This document shows, one piece after another, positions 17,898 through 26,463 of a stretch of DNA of 59,811 nucleotides; positions within the stretch are counted from its first letter, which is position 1, and every line of letters begins with the position of its first letter. A program made the translations under genes and the position numbers. The DNA comes from Anaerotalea alkaliphila (lineage in GTDB: Bacteria; Bacillota; Clostridia; Lachnospirales; Vallitaleaceae), in the NCBI RefSeq assembly GCF_010179735.1, contig NZ_JAAEEH010000017.1, positions 1 through 59,811 of the forward strand, read 5' to 3'. The notes under the pieces were generated by a model. The model did no database searches and had not been told where the DNA came from. It saw only the letters and a program-made list of their open reading frames with translations.

Positions 17898-18011
17898 GAA
17901 GCGGCGGAAAGGTCTTTTTTTTCCCCCGGAAATCTGCTATCATTAGGCAAGCCGCGGATGCGCCGGAAGACGCAAGGCCGCAGGGAGTGAAGAAAAGGAC
18001 AGGGTGATCGT

Positions 18012-19142
18012 ATGTATACATTGTTGAAGACGGACGGAAAGGCGAAAAGGGGAAGGCTGGAAACGGTGCACGGCACCATCGAGACCCCGGTGTTCATGAA
18101 TGTGGGGACGGCGGCGGCCATCAAGGGGGCTGTTTCCACAGAGGACCTGAAGGTTATCGGATGCCAGGTCCAGCTGACCAACACCTACCACATGCATGTG
18201 CGGACAGGGGACAGGATCGTGAAGCAGTTGGGGGGGCTCCACCGGTTCATGAACTGGGACCGGCCCATCCTGACGGACTCCGGCGGGTTCCAGGTTTTCT
18301 CCCTGGCGGAACTGCGGAAGATCAAGGAGGAGGGCGTCTATTTCGCCTCCCATCTCGACGGAAGCAAGATTTTCATGGGACCGGAGGAGAGCATGCAGAT
18401 CCAGTCCAACCTGGGCTCCACCATCGCCATGGCCTTCGACGAATGCCCCCCCCATCCAGCCACGAAGGAATACATGCAAGCTTCCGTGGACAGGACCACA
18501 CGCTGGCTGGACCGCTGTAGGGTGGAGCTGGACCGCCTGAACGGACTGGAAGGCACGGTGAACCCCAGGCAGATGCTTTTCGGCATCAACCAGGGAGGCA
18601 CCTATGAGGACATCCGGATCCAGCATGCCAAGACCCTCCGGGATATGGATCTGGACGGATACGCCCTGGGAGGGCTGGCGGTGGGGGAATCCCACGAGGA
18701 AATGTACAGGATCCTGGACGCCACGGTGCCCCTCCTGCCCCAGGACAAGCCCACCTACCTGATGGGCGTGGGGACGCCCGCGAACATACTGGAGGCGGTG
18801 GACCGGGGAGTGGACTTCTTCGACTGCGTCTATCCCTCCAGGAACGGACGGCACGGGCATGTGTACACGAACCATGGAAAGATGAACATGCTCAACAAGC
18901 AGTATGAGCTGGATGAACAGCCCATCGAGCCCGGTTGCGGATGTCCGACCTGCACGCACTACAGCAGGGCCTACATCCGGCACCTGCTGAAAGCCAGGGA
19001 GATGCTTGGCATGCGGCTGTGCGTGCTCCACAACCTGTATTTCTACAACAGGATGATGGAGGAAATCCGGAACGCCATCGATGCGGGGGAATTCCAGGCC
19101 TACAAGAAAGAAAAGCTGGCTTCCATGGGAAGAAGCAATTGA
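18012..19142 (+). CDS. tgt: tRNA-guanine(34) transglycosylase
   Basis: Exchanges guanine-34 for the queuosine precursor preQ1 in tRNAs with GUN anticodons. The 376-residue protein has catalytic Asp89 (PILTDSGGFQVFSL), the nucleophile in FFDCVYPSRNGRHG (about residue 270) and a zinc site beginning CGCPTC. GGACAGGGTG precedes the ATG. A small GC hairpin (about 17950-17982) lies in the 5' leader; a weak -10 TATCAT at 17938-17943 may be the promoter, but its -35 is only a T run. The neighbourhood tgt-yajC-SCIFF-secDF is a recurring clostridial arrangement. Confidence 0.97.
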   Translation: MYTLLKTDGKAKRGRLETVHGTIETPVFMNVGTAAAIKGAVSTEDLKVIGCQVQLTNTYHMHVRTGDRIVKQLGGLHRFMNWDRPILTDSGGFQVFSLAELRKIKEEGVYFASHLDGSKIFMGPEESMQIQSNLGSTIAMAFDECPPHPATKEYMQASVDRTTRWLDRCRVELDRLNGLEGTVNPRQMLFGINQGGTYEDIRIQHAKTLRDMDLDGYALGGLAVGESHEEMYRILDATVPLLPQDKPTYLMGVGTPANILEAVDRGVDFFDCVYPSRNGRHGHVYTNHGKMNMLNKQYELDEQPIEPGCGCPTCTHYSRAYIRHLLKAREMLGMRLCVLHNLYFYNRMMEEIRNAIDAGEFQAYKKEKLASMGRSN

Positions 19143-19214
19143 CATCCGGATGCGGATTGTGTTTAAATGAAAAAGGTTGGAAGAATGATGGATTCAAGAA
19201 AGTGAGGAAACCTT

Positions 19215-19568
19215 ATGTTTGAGATCACAACCATTGCGGCAGCCCAGGCGAGCGGCGGAGAAAGCATGCTGTTCACCATCGGCTATCTGGTGCTGATTTT
19301 TGCGTTCATGTATTTTGTCATGATCCGCCCCCAGAAGAAGAAGCAGAAGGAAGTGGAGAGCATGCAGAACTCGGTGAAAATCGGGGACACGGTGCTCACC
19401 ACCGGCGGCATGTATGGGAAAGTAGTGGACATCATGAACAACACATTGGTCCTGGAATTGGGCATGAACAAGGGGATCCGTGTGCCGATGGTGCGCAGCG
19501 CCGTGGCCAGTGTGGGCGAGCCCAACATGAGCCTGGTGAAGGAAGAGACAAAAGAAGACGCGAAATAG
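19215..19568 (+). CDS. yajC: Preprotein translocase accessory subunit YajC
   Basis: Single-span membrane protein that associates with SecDF and the Sec translocon. The 117-residue protein has one transmembrane helix (about 18-36, MLFTIGYLVLIFAFMYFVMI) followed by the hallmark RPQKKKQKE and a cytoplasmic domain with GDTVLTTGGMYGKV. GTGAGGA lies before the ATG. It is near secDF but separated from it by a minus-strand gene and the SCIFF locus. Lys/Glu-rich C-terminal tail as usual. Confidence 0.95.
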   Translation: MFEITTIAAAQASGGESMLFTIGYLVLIFAFMYFVMIRPQKKKQKEVESMQNSVKIGDTVLTTGGMYGKVVDIMNNTLVLELGMNKGIRVPMVRSAVASVGEPNMSLVKEETKEDAK

Positions 19569-19586
19569 GATGGCTGAAGCATCTGA

Positions 19587-19632
19587 AGCCATGAGAAAAC
19601 CCGCCGGTGTCCCGGCGGGTTTTCTCATGGCT
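19587..19632. terminator. Bidirectional terminator between yajC and the PHP gene
   Basis: Perfect 21-base arms (19587-19607 and 19612-19632) around a four-base loop, with AAAA before and TTTT after the GC core in each direction, serving yajC (+) and the PHP-domain gene (-). Confidence 0.9.
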
Positions 19633-19647
19633 TTGCAGGAAAGATGC

Positions 19648-20526
19648 CTAGCTGCCGAAGTAGCTTTCATGGTAGCGTTTGAGGGGTTCCAGGAGGGCAT
19701 AGGGGATGGACATGTTGCCCCGTCCTGTGCCGAGTTTGATGTCCTCCTTGTTGGCTCCATGGAAATCCGACCCCCCGGTGATGAACAGGCCGTACTTCTG
19801 GGCCAGCTTGGCCATGAACCGCTCTTCCCTGTGGCCGTAGAGGGGGTACAGGCCTTCAATCCCCATCAGCCCCAGGTCCTTGAGACGGCCCACCAGACTG
19901 TCCAGGGAACTGTCGTCCAGTCCGTACAGGTTGGGATGGGCCAGCACCGGTATCCCTCCGCAGTTCAGGATCAGCCGGATGGCATCCTTGGGGGTGGTCT
20001 TCTCCCGGGGGATGAAGCCCGGTTGTCCGTTCCCGATCCAGACTTCGAATGCCTCCTCCATGGAGGAAACGACGCCCTTTTGGACCATGGCCTTGCCGAA
20101 ATGCGCCCGTGTCACCACACCGTCGGTGGCGCATGCGACCACGTCCTCCATGGTCAAGGGGACCCCTAACCGCTGGAGCTTGTCCACCATCCTGTGGTTC
20201 CGTGCTTCCCTGCTGTCCACCAGGTCCTTCAACCTTTCCACAAAGGCCGGATCCTGTTCGTTGATGTAAAGCCCCAAAATGTGGATGTCCTGTCCAATAT
20301 CGGGCAATACGGTGGAAAACTCGATGCCGGAGATGATTTCCAGGTTCCTGTAGCAGTGCAGGTTTTCTTCTTGGAATTTCCTTGCCTCTAGAAGCCCTTC
20401 GATGGTGTCGTGGTCGGTGATGGCCATGGCCGCCAGATTGTTCCTCTTGGCCAGCTTGACCAGCTCTGCAGGCGTCAGCGTGCCGTCAGAGGCGGTGGTA
20501 TGGGTATGCAGATCGATGGTCTTCAT
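19648..20526 (-). CDS. PHP domain phosphoesterase
   Basis: A 292-residue stand-alone PHP protein. Metal-binding motifs are DLHTHTTASDG at residues 5-15, ITDHDTIEG, a central GIEFS and C-terminal LAHPNLYG and GGSDFHG. Relatives of this size act as nucleoside 3',5'-bisphosphate phosphatases or 5'-3' RNases (RNase AM/YciV group), so cleavage of small phosphorylated nucleotides or RNA ends is likely; the exact substrate is inference. GAGGA precedes the ATG. Its promoter shares the -35 region with the divergent SCIFF promoter. Confidence 0.9.
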   Translation of the reverse strand: MKTIDLHTHTTASDGTLTPAELVKLAKRNNLAAMAITDHDTIEGLLEARKFQEENLHCYRNLEIISGIEFSTVLPDIGQDIHILGLYINEQDPAFVERLKDLVDSREARNHRMVDKLQRLGVPLTMEDVVACATDGVVTRAHFGKAMVQKGVVSSMEEAFEVWIGNGQPGFIPREKTTPKDAIRLILNCGGIPVLAHPNLYGLDDSSLDSLVGRLKDLGLMGIEGLYPLYGHREERFMAKLAQKYGLFITGGSDFHGANKEDIKLGTGRGNMSIPYALLEPLKRYHESYFGS

Positions 20527-20562
20527 ATGCAGTCTCCTCGATTCCTATATATATATATGTTA

Positions 20563-20592
20563 GTTATACCCCATTTTTTTCACATTTGTCAA
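20563..20592 (-). promoter_or_regulatory. Promoter of the PHP gene
   Basis: Minus strand TTGACA (20587-20592), 18 bases, TATAAC (20563-20568). Its -35 box covers the same bases as the -35 box of the forward SCIFF promoter. Confidence 0.8.
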
Positions 20593-20614
20593 GGGGTATG
20601 AAATATGCTATAAT
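20586..20614 (+). promoter_or_regulatory. SCIFF operon promoter
   Basis: TTGTCA (20586-20591), 17 bases, TATAAT (20609-20614). The two divergent -35 boxes overlap by five bases, so polymerase cannot occupy both at once. Confidence 0.87.
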
Positions 20615-20653
20615 ATACGATGCTTAAATAAGCGGCAAAGGAGGTTTCTGAAG

Positions 20654-20797
20654 ATGAAACATATTCAAACATTGAACGGTTCGGTTCTCAAGGAAAGTTT
20701 GAAGCATGGCGGTTGCGGCGAGTGCCAGACATCCTGCCAATCAGCATGCAAGACATCCTGCACAGTAGGAAATCAGGCGTGCGAAAATCAGAAATAA
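20654..20797 (+). CDS. SCIFF ribosomal peptide precursor (six cysteines in forty-five)
   Basis: A 47-residue peptide beginning MKHIQTLNGSVLKES and ending in a cysteine-rich core with cysteines at 21, 24, 28, 32, 36 and 43 (CGECQTSCQSACKTSC). This is the SCIFF family, nearly universal in Clostridia and the substrate of the adjacent radical-SAM enzyme, which forms cysteine-to-alpha-carbon thioether links; the product class is now called ranthipeptides. AAAGGAGG is about ten bases before the ATG. Its function in cells is not settled; quorum-type signalling has been proposed. Confidence 0.95.
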   Translation: MKHIQTLNGSVLKESLKHGGCGECQTSCQSACKTSCTVGNQACENQK

Positions 20798-20806
20798 TCC
20801 CAAACC

Positions 20807-20833
20807 TTACGGAACGTTTCATACGTTCCGTAA
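20807..20833 (+). other. Stem-loop between SCIFF and maturase genes
   Basis: TTACGGAACG (20807-20816) and CGTTCCGTAA (20824-20833) form a perfect ten-pair hairpin with a seven-base loop and no following T run. It lies ten bases after the SCIFF stop and 17 before the maturase start, so it may protect the short peptide message or lower enzyme expression. Confidence 0.75.
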
Positions 20834-20850
20834 CCATTGAAAGGAAAACC

Positions 20851-22218
20851 ATGATCCATCAATATAAAATGAACGATTTGAACATCATCCTGGATGTGGA
20901 CAGCGGCGCTGTGCATCTTGTGGACGAGGAAACCTATGCGGTGGTCGCCCTGCTGGACAAGGGAATGGGGAAAGAGGCTGTCGTGCAGGAACTCAAGGAC
21001 CGCCACGGGGAGGAAAAACTCCTTGAAGTGCTGGAAGAGGTGGAGGAACTGAAGGACAAGGGCCAGCTCTTCTCCGAGGAAGACTATAGCCAGGTCCTGG
21101 CCGGATTCGGGGACAGGCAGACGGTGGTGAAGGCCATGTGCCTGCACATCGCCCATGACTGCAACCTCCGGTGCGGATACTGTTTCGCCGGCGAGGGGGA
21201 ATACCATGGGGACCGCTCCATGATGTCGGCGGAAGTCGGCAGGAAAGCGGTGGATTTCCTGGTGGAGAACTCCGGCAGCCGGAGGAATCTGGAGATCGAC
21301 TTCTTCGGCGGGGAGCCCCTCATGAACTTCGGCGTGGTGAAGGAAATCGTAGCCTATGCCAAGTCCGTCGAAAAGGAGCACAACAAGAACTTCCGCTTCA
21401 CCATCACCACCAACGGCGTGCTGTTGGATGAGGAGAAGCTGGCCTTCATCAACGAGCACATGTACAACGTCGTCCTGAGCATCGACGGGAGGAAGGAAGT
21501 GCACGACCGGATGCGCCCCGCCCCAAACGGCAAGGGAAGCTACGACCTGATCCTGCCGAAATTCAAGGAGGTGGCGGAAAGCCGGGGACAGAAGAACTAC
21601 TATGTCCGGGGCACCTTCACCAGGCACAACCTGGACTTCTCCAAGGATGTGATGGACCTTGCGGAACAGGGGTTCCGGCAGATTTCCGTGGAACCGGTGG
21701 TGGCGGACGAGGCCTTCGACTACGCGCTGCGGGAAGAGGACCTGGGGGCGCTGCAGGACGAATACGAGCTTCTGGCCGAAAGGATGCTGGAAAGCCGGAA
21801 GGCGGGGAAGGATTTCAACTTCTTCCATTTCTTCATCGACCTGAACCAGGGGCCCTGCATCTCGAAACGCATCACCGGATGTGGCGCCGGATTCGAGTAT
21901 CTGGCGGTGACCCCCTGGGGCGACCTGTATCCCTGCCACCAGTTCGTAGGCATGGAGGAATTCAAGATGGGAAGCCTGGAGGAAGGCGTGCGGAACAAGC
22001 AGCTGGAAAAGGAATTCAAGGGCTGCAATGTCTATGAGAAACCCGCCTGCACCCGGTGCTGGGCGAAGTTCTACTGCAGCGGTGGATGCAACGCCAACTC
22101 CTACAATTTCCATGGAAGCATCCGGGAGGTCTACGGGACCGGTTGCGTCCTGGAGAAGAAGCGCGTGGAATGCGCGATTTACCTGAAGGCAAAGAGCATA
22201 CTGGAGGAACAGGAATGA
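20851..22218 (+). CDS. Radical SAM SCIFF peptide maturase (thioether-forming)
   Basis: A 455-residue enzyme expected to make thioether cross-links in the SCIFF peptide. An N-terminal peptide-recognition (RRE-like) part occupies about residues 1-85. The radical-SAM cluster motif CNLRCGYC has Cys104, 108 and 111. The C-terminal SPASM region supplies auxiliary Fe-S ligands (GPC...CGAGF...YPCHQF...CTRCWAKFYCSGGC...GTGC...ECA). Start at the ATG at 20851 after GAAAGGA; the open frame extends further upstream across the SCIFF gene but lacks a credible start there. Its stop overlaps the secDF start (ATGA). Confidence 0.96.
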   Translation: MIHQYKMNDLNIILDVDSGAVHLVDEETYAVVALLDKGMGKEAVVQELKDRHGEEKLLEVLEEVEELKDKGQLFSEEDYSQVLAGFGDRQTVVKAMCLHIAHDCNLRCGYCFAGEGEYHGDRSMMSAEVGRKAVDFLVENSGSRRNLEIDFFGGEPLMNFGVVKEIVAYAKSVEKEHNKNFRFTITTNGVLLDEEKLAFINEHMYNVVLSIDGRKEVHDRMRPAPNGKGSYDLILPKFKEVAESRGQKNYYVRGTFTRHNLDFSKDVMDLAEQGFRQISVEPVVADEAFDYALREEDLGALQDEYELLAERMLESRKAGKDFNFFHFFIDLNQGPCISKRITGCGAGFEYLAVTPWGDLYPCHQFVGMEEFKMGSLEEGVRNKQLEKEFKGCNVYEKPACTRCWAKFYCSGGCNANSYNFHGSIREVYGTGCVLEKKRVECAIYLKAKSILEEQE

Positions 22219-24380
22219 AAGGGAAAATAATAGCGGCTTTTGCGGCAACCTTGCTGGTCATCGCTGCGGTGATCGGGGTAGCGCTCGCCGGTGTCGGGAG
22301 CGAAGGGGCCGGAAGCGCCAGGGACATCAATTTGGGCTTGGACCTGGCCGGGGGTGTGAGCATCACCTATACGGCGGACAAGGCGGATCCTACGGAGCAG
22401 GAGATTTCGGACACCATCTACAAGCTCCAACGCAGGATCAGCGAGCAGGGCTACACGGAAGGGGAGGTCTACAGGGAAGGCAGCGACCGGATCAATGTGG
22501 ACATCCCCAACGTATCCGACCCCAACCAGGTGCTTGCGGACCTTGGGAAGCCGGGAAACCTGACTTTTGTGGACCAGTCGGGTAACGTGGTCATCACCGG
22601 GGAAGATGTGGTGGACGCAAACCCGGTGCGTGACAGCCAAAGCCTGGGAGGCGGCTTCTACGTCCGCCTGGAGCTGAACGCGGAAGGTGCGGAGAAGTTC
22701 GCCCAGGGCACCAGGGCCAATGTGAACAAGGTCATCCACATCCTTTACAACGACGAGGTCCTCATGTCCCCGGTGGTTTCCGAGGAAATCAGGGACGGCG
22801 TCGCCTCCATCTCCGGACTGGGAACGCTGGAGGAGGCCAGCGAGCTCGCCACCAGCATCCGGATCGGTGCCCTGCCCTTGAAGCTGGTGGAGCTGCGCTC
22901 CACGGTGGTGGGAGCCAAGATGGGCTACGACGCCATCCAGACCAGCCTCAAGGCCGGAACGGTGGGCCTGCTGCTTCTCTTCGCGTTCCTGCTGCTGGTC
23001 TACCGGGTGCCGGGGCTGGTGGCTACGGTGGCCCTGTCCTTCTATGCGGCGCTGATGGTGGCGGTCCTGAGCCTGGGAGGCATCACCCTGACCCTGCCGG
23101 GAATCGCCGGGATCATCCTCTCCATCGGCATGGCGGTGGACGCCAATGTGATCGTGTTCGCCAGGATCAAGGAGGAGCTGGCCATGGAGAAGACCCTCCG
23201 GGCGTCCATCAAGGCAGGTTTCAAGAAAGCCAGTTCCGCCATCGTGGACGGCAACGTGACTACCTTGATTGCGGCGGGGGTGCTTTTTGCCATGGGCACG
23301 GGAACCATCAAGGGCTTTGCCACCACCCTGGCGATCGGCATCATCATCTCCCTGTTCACCGCGCTGGTGGTCACCCGGATCCTCCTTGTGGCCATGGTGG
23401 AGATCGGATTCAAGAAGAAAACGCTGTACGGACACTTCCACGTGAACAGGAAGCTTCCCATCATCGACCGGAGGAAGTTGTGGCTGGCCGTTTCCGCAGT
23501 GGCCATCTCCGTGGGCCTTGTGGCGCTGCCGGTGAACATGGCGTCCATGGGGAGCCCCTTCAACTTCGACATCGAATTCGTGGGAGGAACGTCCACGCTG
23601 GTGACCATCGACAGGCCCTATGCCAGCTTCGAGGAGCTCCAGGAGGATGTCCGGGACCTGGTGGTGGAAGCCACGGGAGACCAGACGCCCCGCTTCAACA
23701 ATGTGGAAGGGGTGAACGGCCAGGGACAGTTCGTCATCCGGACCAAGGCGCTGGATACGGACACGAGGATTGCCCTGGAAGAAGCCCTGGCAGGCAAGTA
23801 CGGCATCACCAGCGCGGAAATCCAGAGCGAGAGCATCAGCGCCACCATCGGTTCGGAAATGCAGCGGGACGCCGTCCTTGCGGTGCTGATTGCGGCCCTG
23901 GGAATCCTTGTGTACATCACCTTCCGTTTCCGGGACTACCGGTTCGGCCTTGCGGCGGTCATCGCCCTTGTCCACGACGTGCTGGTGATGCTGGCGGTCT
24001 ATGCGGTCCTGCGGATTCCGGTGAACAACTCCTTCATCGCAGCCATGCTGACCATCATCGGTTACTCCATCAACGACACCATCGTGGTCTTCGACAGGGT
24101 CAGGGAAAACCAGAGGCATATGAAGAAGGGGGACTACCAAGGTCTTGTGGACTCCAGCGTTGCCCAGACCCTGGCCCGTTCCGTGAACACCTCCTTCACC
24201 ACCTTCATCATGATCCTTTCCCTGTATGTGCTGGGTGTGGCCTCCATCCGTGAGTTCGCGCTTCCGCTGATGGTGGGGATCCTGAGCGGAACCTACTCCT
24301 CCATCTTCGTGGCCAGCCCCCTGTGGTACCTGTTCAAGAAGAGGGAAGAGGCCAAGCTGGGCGCAAGCCCCGGCAACTGA
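22215..24380 (+). CDS. secDF: Protein translocase subunit SecDF (fused)
   Basis: Proton-driven accessory pump that pulls preproteins across the membrane after SecA. The 721-residue protein fuses SecD (about 1-410) and SecF (about 415-721). It has two sets of six membrane spans, a first periplasmic domain opening with GLDLAGGVSITY, and the conserved GIAGIILSIGMAVDANVIVFARIKEE in SecD form (only landmarks given) with a corresponding SINDTIVVFDRVREN in SecF. Its ATG overlaps the maturase TGA, so it is translationally coupled. recJ follows three bases later. Confidence 0.96.
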   Translation: MKGKIIAAFAATLLVIAAVIGVALAGVGSEGAGSARDINLGLDLAGGVSITYTADKADPTEQEISDTIYKLQRRISEQGYTEGEVYREGSDRINVDIPNVSDPNQVLADLGKPGNLTFVDQSGNVVITGEDVVDANPVRDSQSLGGGFYVRLELNAEGAEKFAQGTRANVNKVIHILYNDEVLMSPVVSEEIRDGVASISGLGTLEEASELATSIRIGALPLKLVELRSTVVGAKMGYDAIQTSLKAGTVGLLLLFAFLLLVYRVPGLVATVALSFYAALMVAVLSLGGITLTLPGIAGIILSIGMAVDANVIVFARIKEELAMEKTLRASIKAGFKKASSAIVDGNVTTLIAAGVLFAMGTGTIKGFATTLAIGIIISLFTALVVTRILLVAMVEIGFKKKTLYGHFHVNRKLPIIDRRKLWLAVSAVAISVGLVALPVNMASMGSPFNFDIEFVGGTSTLVTIDRPYASFEELQEDVRDLVVEATGDQTPRFNNVEGVNGQGQFVIRTKALDTDTRIALEEALAGKYGITSAEIQSESISATIGSEMQRDAVLAVLIAALGILVYITFRFRDYRFGLAAVIALVHDVLVMLAVYAVLRIPVNNSFIAAMLTIIGYSINDTIVVFDRVRENQRHMKKGDYQGLVDSSVAQTLARSVNTSFTTFIMILSLYVLGVASIREFALPLMVGILSGTYSSIFVASPLWYLFKKREEAKLGASPGN

Positions 24381-24383
24381 CCC

Positions 24384-26450
24384 ATGCGGGAAACGATCAG
24401 ACGCTACAAGCCTTTGGACCCTGGGGAGGTGGAGGCCTACCGTACGGAGTTCGGGATTGCCGACCCACTGGTGGCACGGATGCTCATGCGCAGGCAGGTC
24501 CATGGGGAGCACGGGGTCCGGTGTTTCCTCAAGCCGGATGTGGAGGGATTCTACGACCCTTACGGGCTGAAGGACATGGACAAGGCTGTGGAACGGATAG
24601 AAGCCGCCGTGGGGCGCAAGGAAAAAATCGTCATCTACGGGGATTATGATGTGGACGGAATAACCAGCACTTCGCTCCTGTTCCTGTTCCTTCGTTCCAA
24701 GGGCGCCCGGGTGGACTACTATCTCCCGGACCGCCTGGAGGAGGGGTACGGACTCCACACGGAGGCGCTGGAAAGGCTCCGGAGGGAGGGGGCGGACCTG
24801 GTGGTGACCGTGGACACGGGAATCACCGCCTTCAAGGAGGCCGAAGCGGCGAAAAGCCTGGGGCTGGACCTGGTGGTCACAGACCACCACGAATGCCAGG
24901 ACGGCCTGCCGGAAGCCGTTGCTGTGGTGAACCCCAAAAGGCCGGATTGCACCTACCCCTTCAAGGAACTGGCAGGCGTGGGCGTGGCCTTCAAGCTGGT
25001 CCATGCCCTGGCCATCCGTTGGGGTGGGACGGAAGGGATCTGGAAGTACCTGGAGATAGCAGCCGTAGGCACCGTTGCGGATGTGGTCCCGCTGGTGGAC
25101 GAGAACAGGATCATCGTCCATGTGGCCTTCCGGACCATTCTGGACACTTGGAATCCAGGGCTGAAAGCCCTGCTGGAGGTGTCTGGGGCCATGGATGGAC
25201 GGCCGACGGCCTCCATGGTGGGATTCCGGCTGGGCCCCAGGCTGAATGCGGCCGGACGCATGGGGGATGCCAAGCGGGGGGTCCGGCTGTTCCTGTCGGA
25301 GGACATGGAGACGGCCAAACCCATTGCGGAGTCCCTGGACGAGGAGAACAGGAAGCGGCAACAGCGGGAGATGGAGATTCTGGAAGAGGCGGTCTCCTTG
25401 ATCGAAGGGGATTCCGGAAACCGGGACCGGCGGATCCTGGTGGTGGCCCAGGAGGGCTGGCACCACGGAGTCATCGGCATCGTCGCTTCCAGGATCACCG
25501 AGCGGTACACGAAACCGTGCATCCTGCTGGCTGTCGAGGAGGGAAGGGCCTCCGGTTCCGCCCGGAGCGTGGAGGGCTTCAGCATCTTCGAAGCCCTTCT
25601 TTCGGTAAAGGACCTATTCGACAAGTTCGGCGGCCACGAGATGGCCGCGGGCATGTCCCTGGAAGCCGGAAAGGTGGAAGACCTGCGGGATAGGCTGAAC
25701 CGTTATGCAAAGGTGCATATGACACCGGAGATGCTGCTGCCGAAAATCAGGGTGGAAGAAACGCTGGCGCTGGAGGCTGTGGACATTTCCCTGGTGGAGA
25801 GGATCCAAATCCTGGAACCCTTCGGACCGGGCAATGAGGAGCCCGCCTTCGAAATACAGGCAACGGTGGAATCCGCCCAGCTCCTGGGCAAGGACAAGAC
25901 CCACCTGAAGCTCCTGCTGGGAGATGGCGGCCGTGTGATGGAAGGGCTGGCCTTCTCCAAAGGGGAATGGCTGGAGGAGATCGGCGCACACGCACCGGTC
26001 TCGGTTGTGGGGAACCTTTCCATCAACCAGTGGAGGGGAACGAAGAAAGCCCAGGTCCTCATCCGGGACCTGCAGCACGAAAGCGGCTTCCAACGGGAAC
26101 TGCAGGCGTTCGCCCGCTGCCTGGTGGAGGACCCTGTCCGGGGGGCCAAACTGCTCCTGGCGAAGGGGCGGCATCTCCAGAAGGAGGACTGCGTCCGCAT
26201 GTACAGAACCCTGCAGACCCTGGACAAGAAGGGGGTCAGGAGGGTGGCCCTGGGGAAGTGGATGGAGCATCTGGAACTGACCGGGCAGGAGGACCTTTTC
26301 AAACACCTCTTCTGCCTGGCGGTCTTCAAGGAGCTGGAGCTGGTGGAATTCACCCTGGGGGAACAGGCCGTGGAATTCGCTTTCGGTACAATTAAAAAAG
26401 TTGAATTGCAGCATTCAAAGTTGTATAATATAGTACACTCAAGGAGTTAG
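24384..26450 (+). CDS. recJ: Single-stranded-DNA-specific exonuclease RecJ
   Basis: 5'-3' exonuclease for recombination and mismatch repair. The 688-residue protein has DHH-family motifs GDYDVDG (86-92) and TDHH (166-169), the DHHA1 motif GGHEMAAGMSLE, an OB fold, and a C-terminal extension of about 110 residues ending in the apt promoter region. It follows secDF by three bases with no clear ribosome binding site, so translation is probably coupled. The internal promoter in its last 50 bases drives apt. Confidence 0.94.
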   Translation: MRETIRRYKPLDPGEVEAYRTEFGIADPLVARMLMRRQVHGEHGVRCFLKPDVEGFYDPYGLKDMDKAVERIEAAVGRKEKIVIYGDYDVDGITSTSLLFLFLRSKGARVDYYLPDRLEEGYGLHTEALERLRREGADLVVTVDTGITAFKEAEAAKSLGLDLVVTDHHECQDGLPEAVAVVNPKRPDCTYPFKELAGVGVAFKLVHALAIRWGGTEGIWKYLEIAAVGTVADVVPLVDENRIIVHVAFRTILDTWNPGLKALLEVSGAMDGRPTASMVGFRLGPRLNAAGRMGDAKRGVRLFLSEDMETAKPIAESLDEENRKRQQREMEILEEAVSLIEGDSGNRDRRILVVAQEGWHHGVIGIVASRITERYTKPCILLAVEEGRASGSARSVEGFSIFEALLSVKDLFDKFGGHEMAAGMSLEAGKVEDLRDRLNRYAKVHMTPEMLLPKIRVEETLALEAVDISLVERIQILEPFGPGNEEPAFEIQATVESAQLLGKDKTHLKLLLGDGGRVMEGLAFSKGEWLEEIGAHAPVSVVGNLSINQWRGTKKAQVLIRDLQHESGFQRELQAFARCLVEDPVRGAKLLLAKGRHLQKEDCVRMYRTLQTLDKKGVRRVALGKWMEHLELTGQEDLFKHLFCLAVFKELELVEFTLGEQAVEFAFGTIKKVELQHSKLYNIVHSRS
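26401..26429 (+). promoter_or_regulatory. apt-rel promoter
   Basis: TTGAAT (26401-26406), 17 bases, TATAAT (26424-26429), inside the end of recJ. Confidence 0.85.
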
Positions 26451-26463
26451 AGGAGAAAAAGCC

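Noticed and set aside
17950-17982. Small GC hairpin before tgt considered as a preQ1 riboswitch
   Set aside because: It lacks the conserved preQ1-I core and the A-rich tail that would pair into the loop.
19168-19206. A 12-codon reading frame between tgt and yajC
   Set aside because: No ribosome binding site and no similarity; likely chance.
22179-25466. A very long open frame on the minus strand opposite secDF and recJ
   Set aside because: GC-rich codons produce long antisense frames; the product is His/Gly/Arg-rich without any family motif, and the plus strand carries two clear genes.
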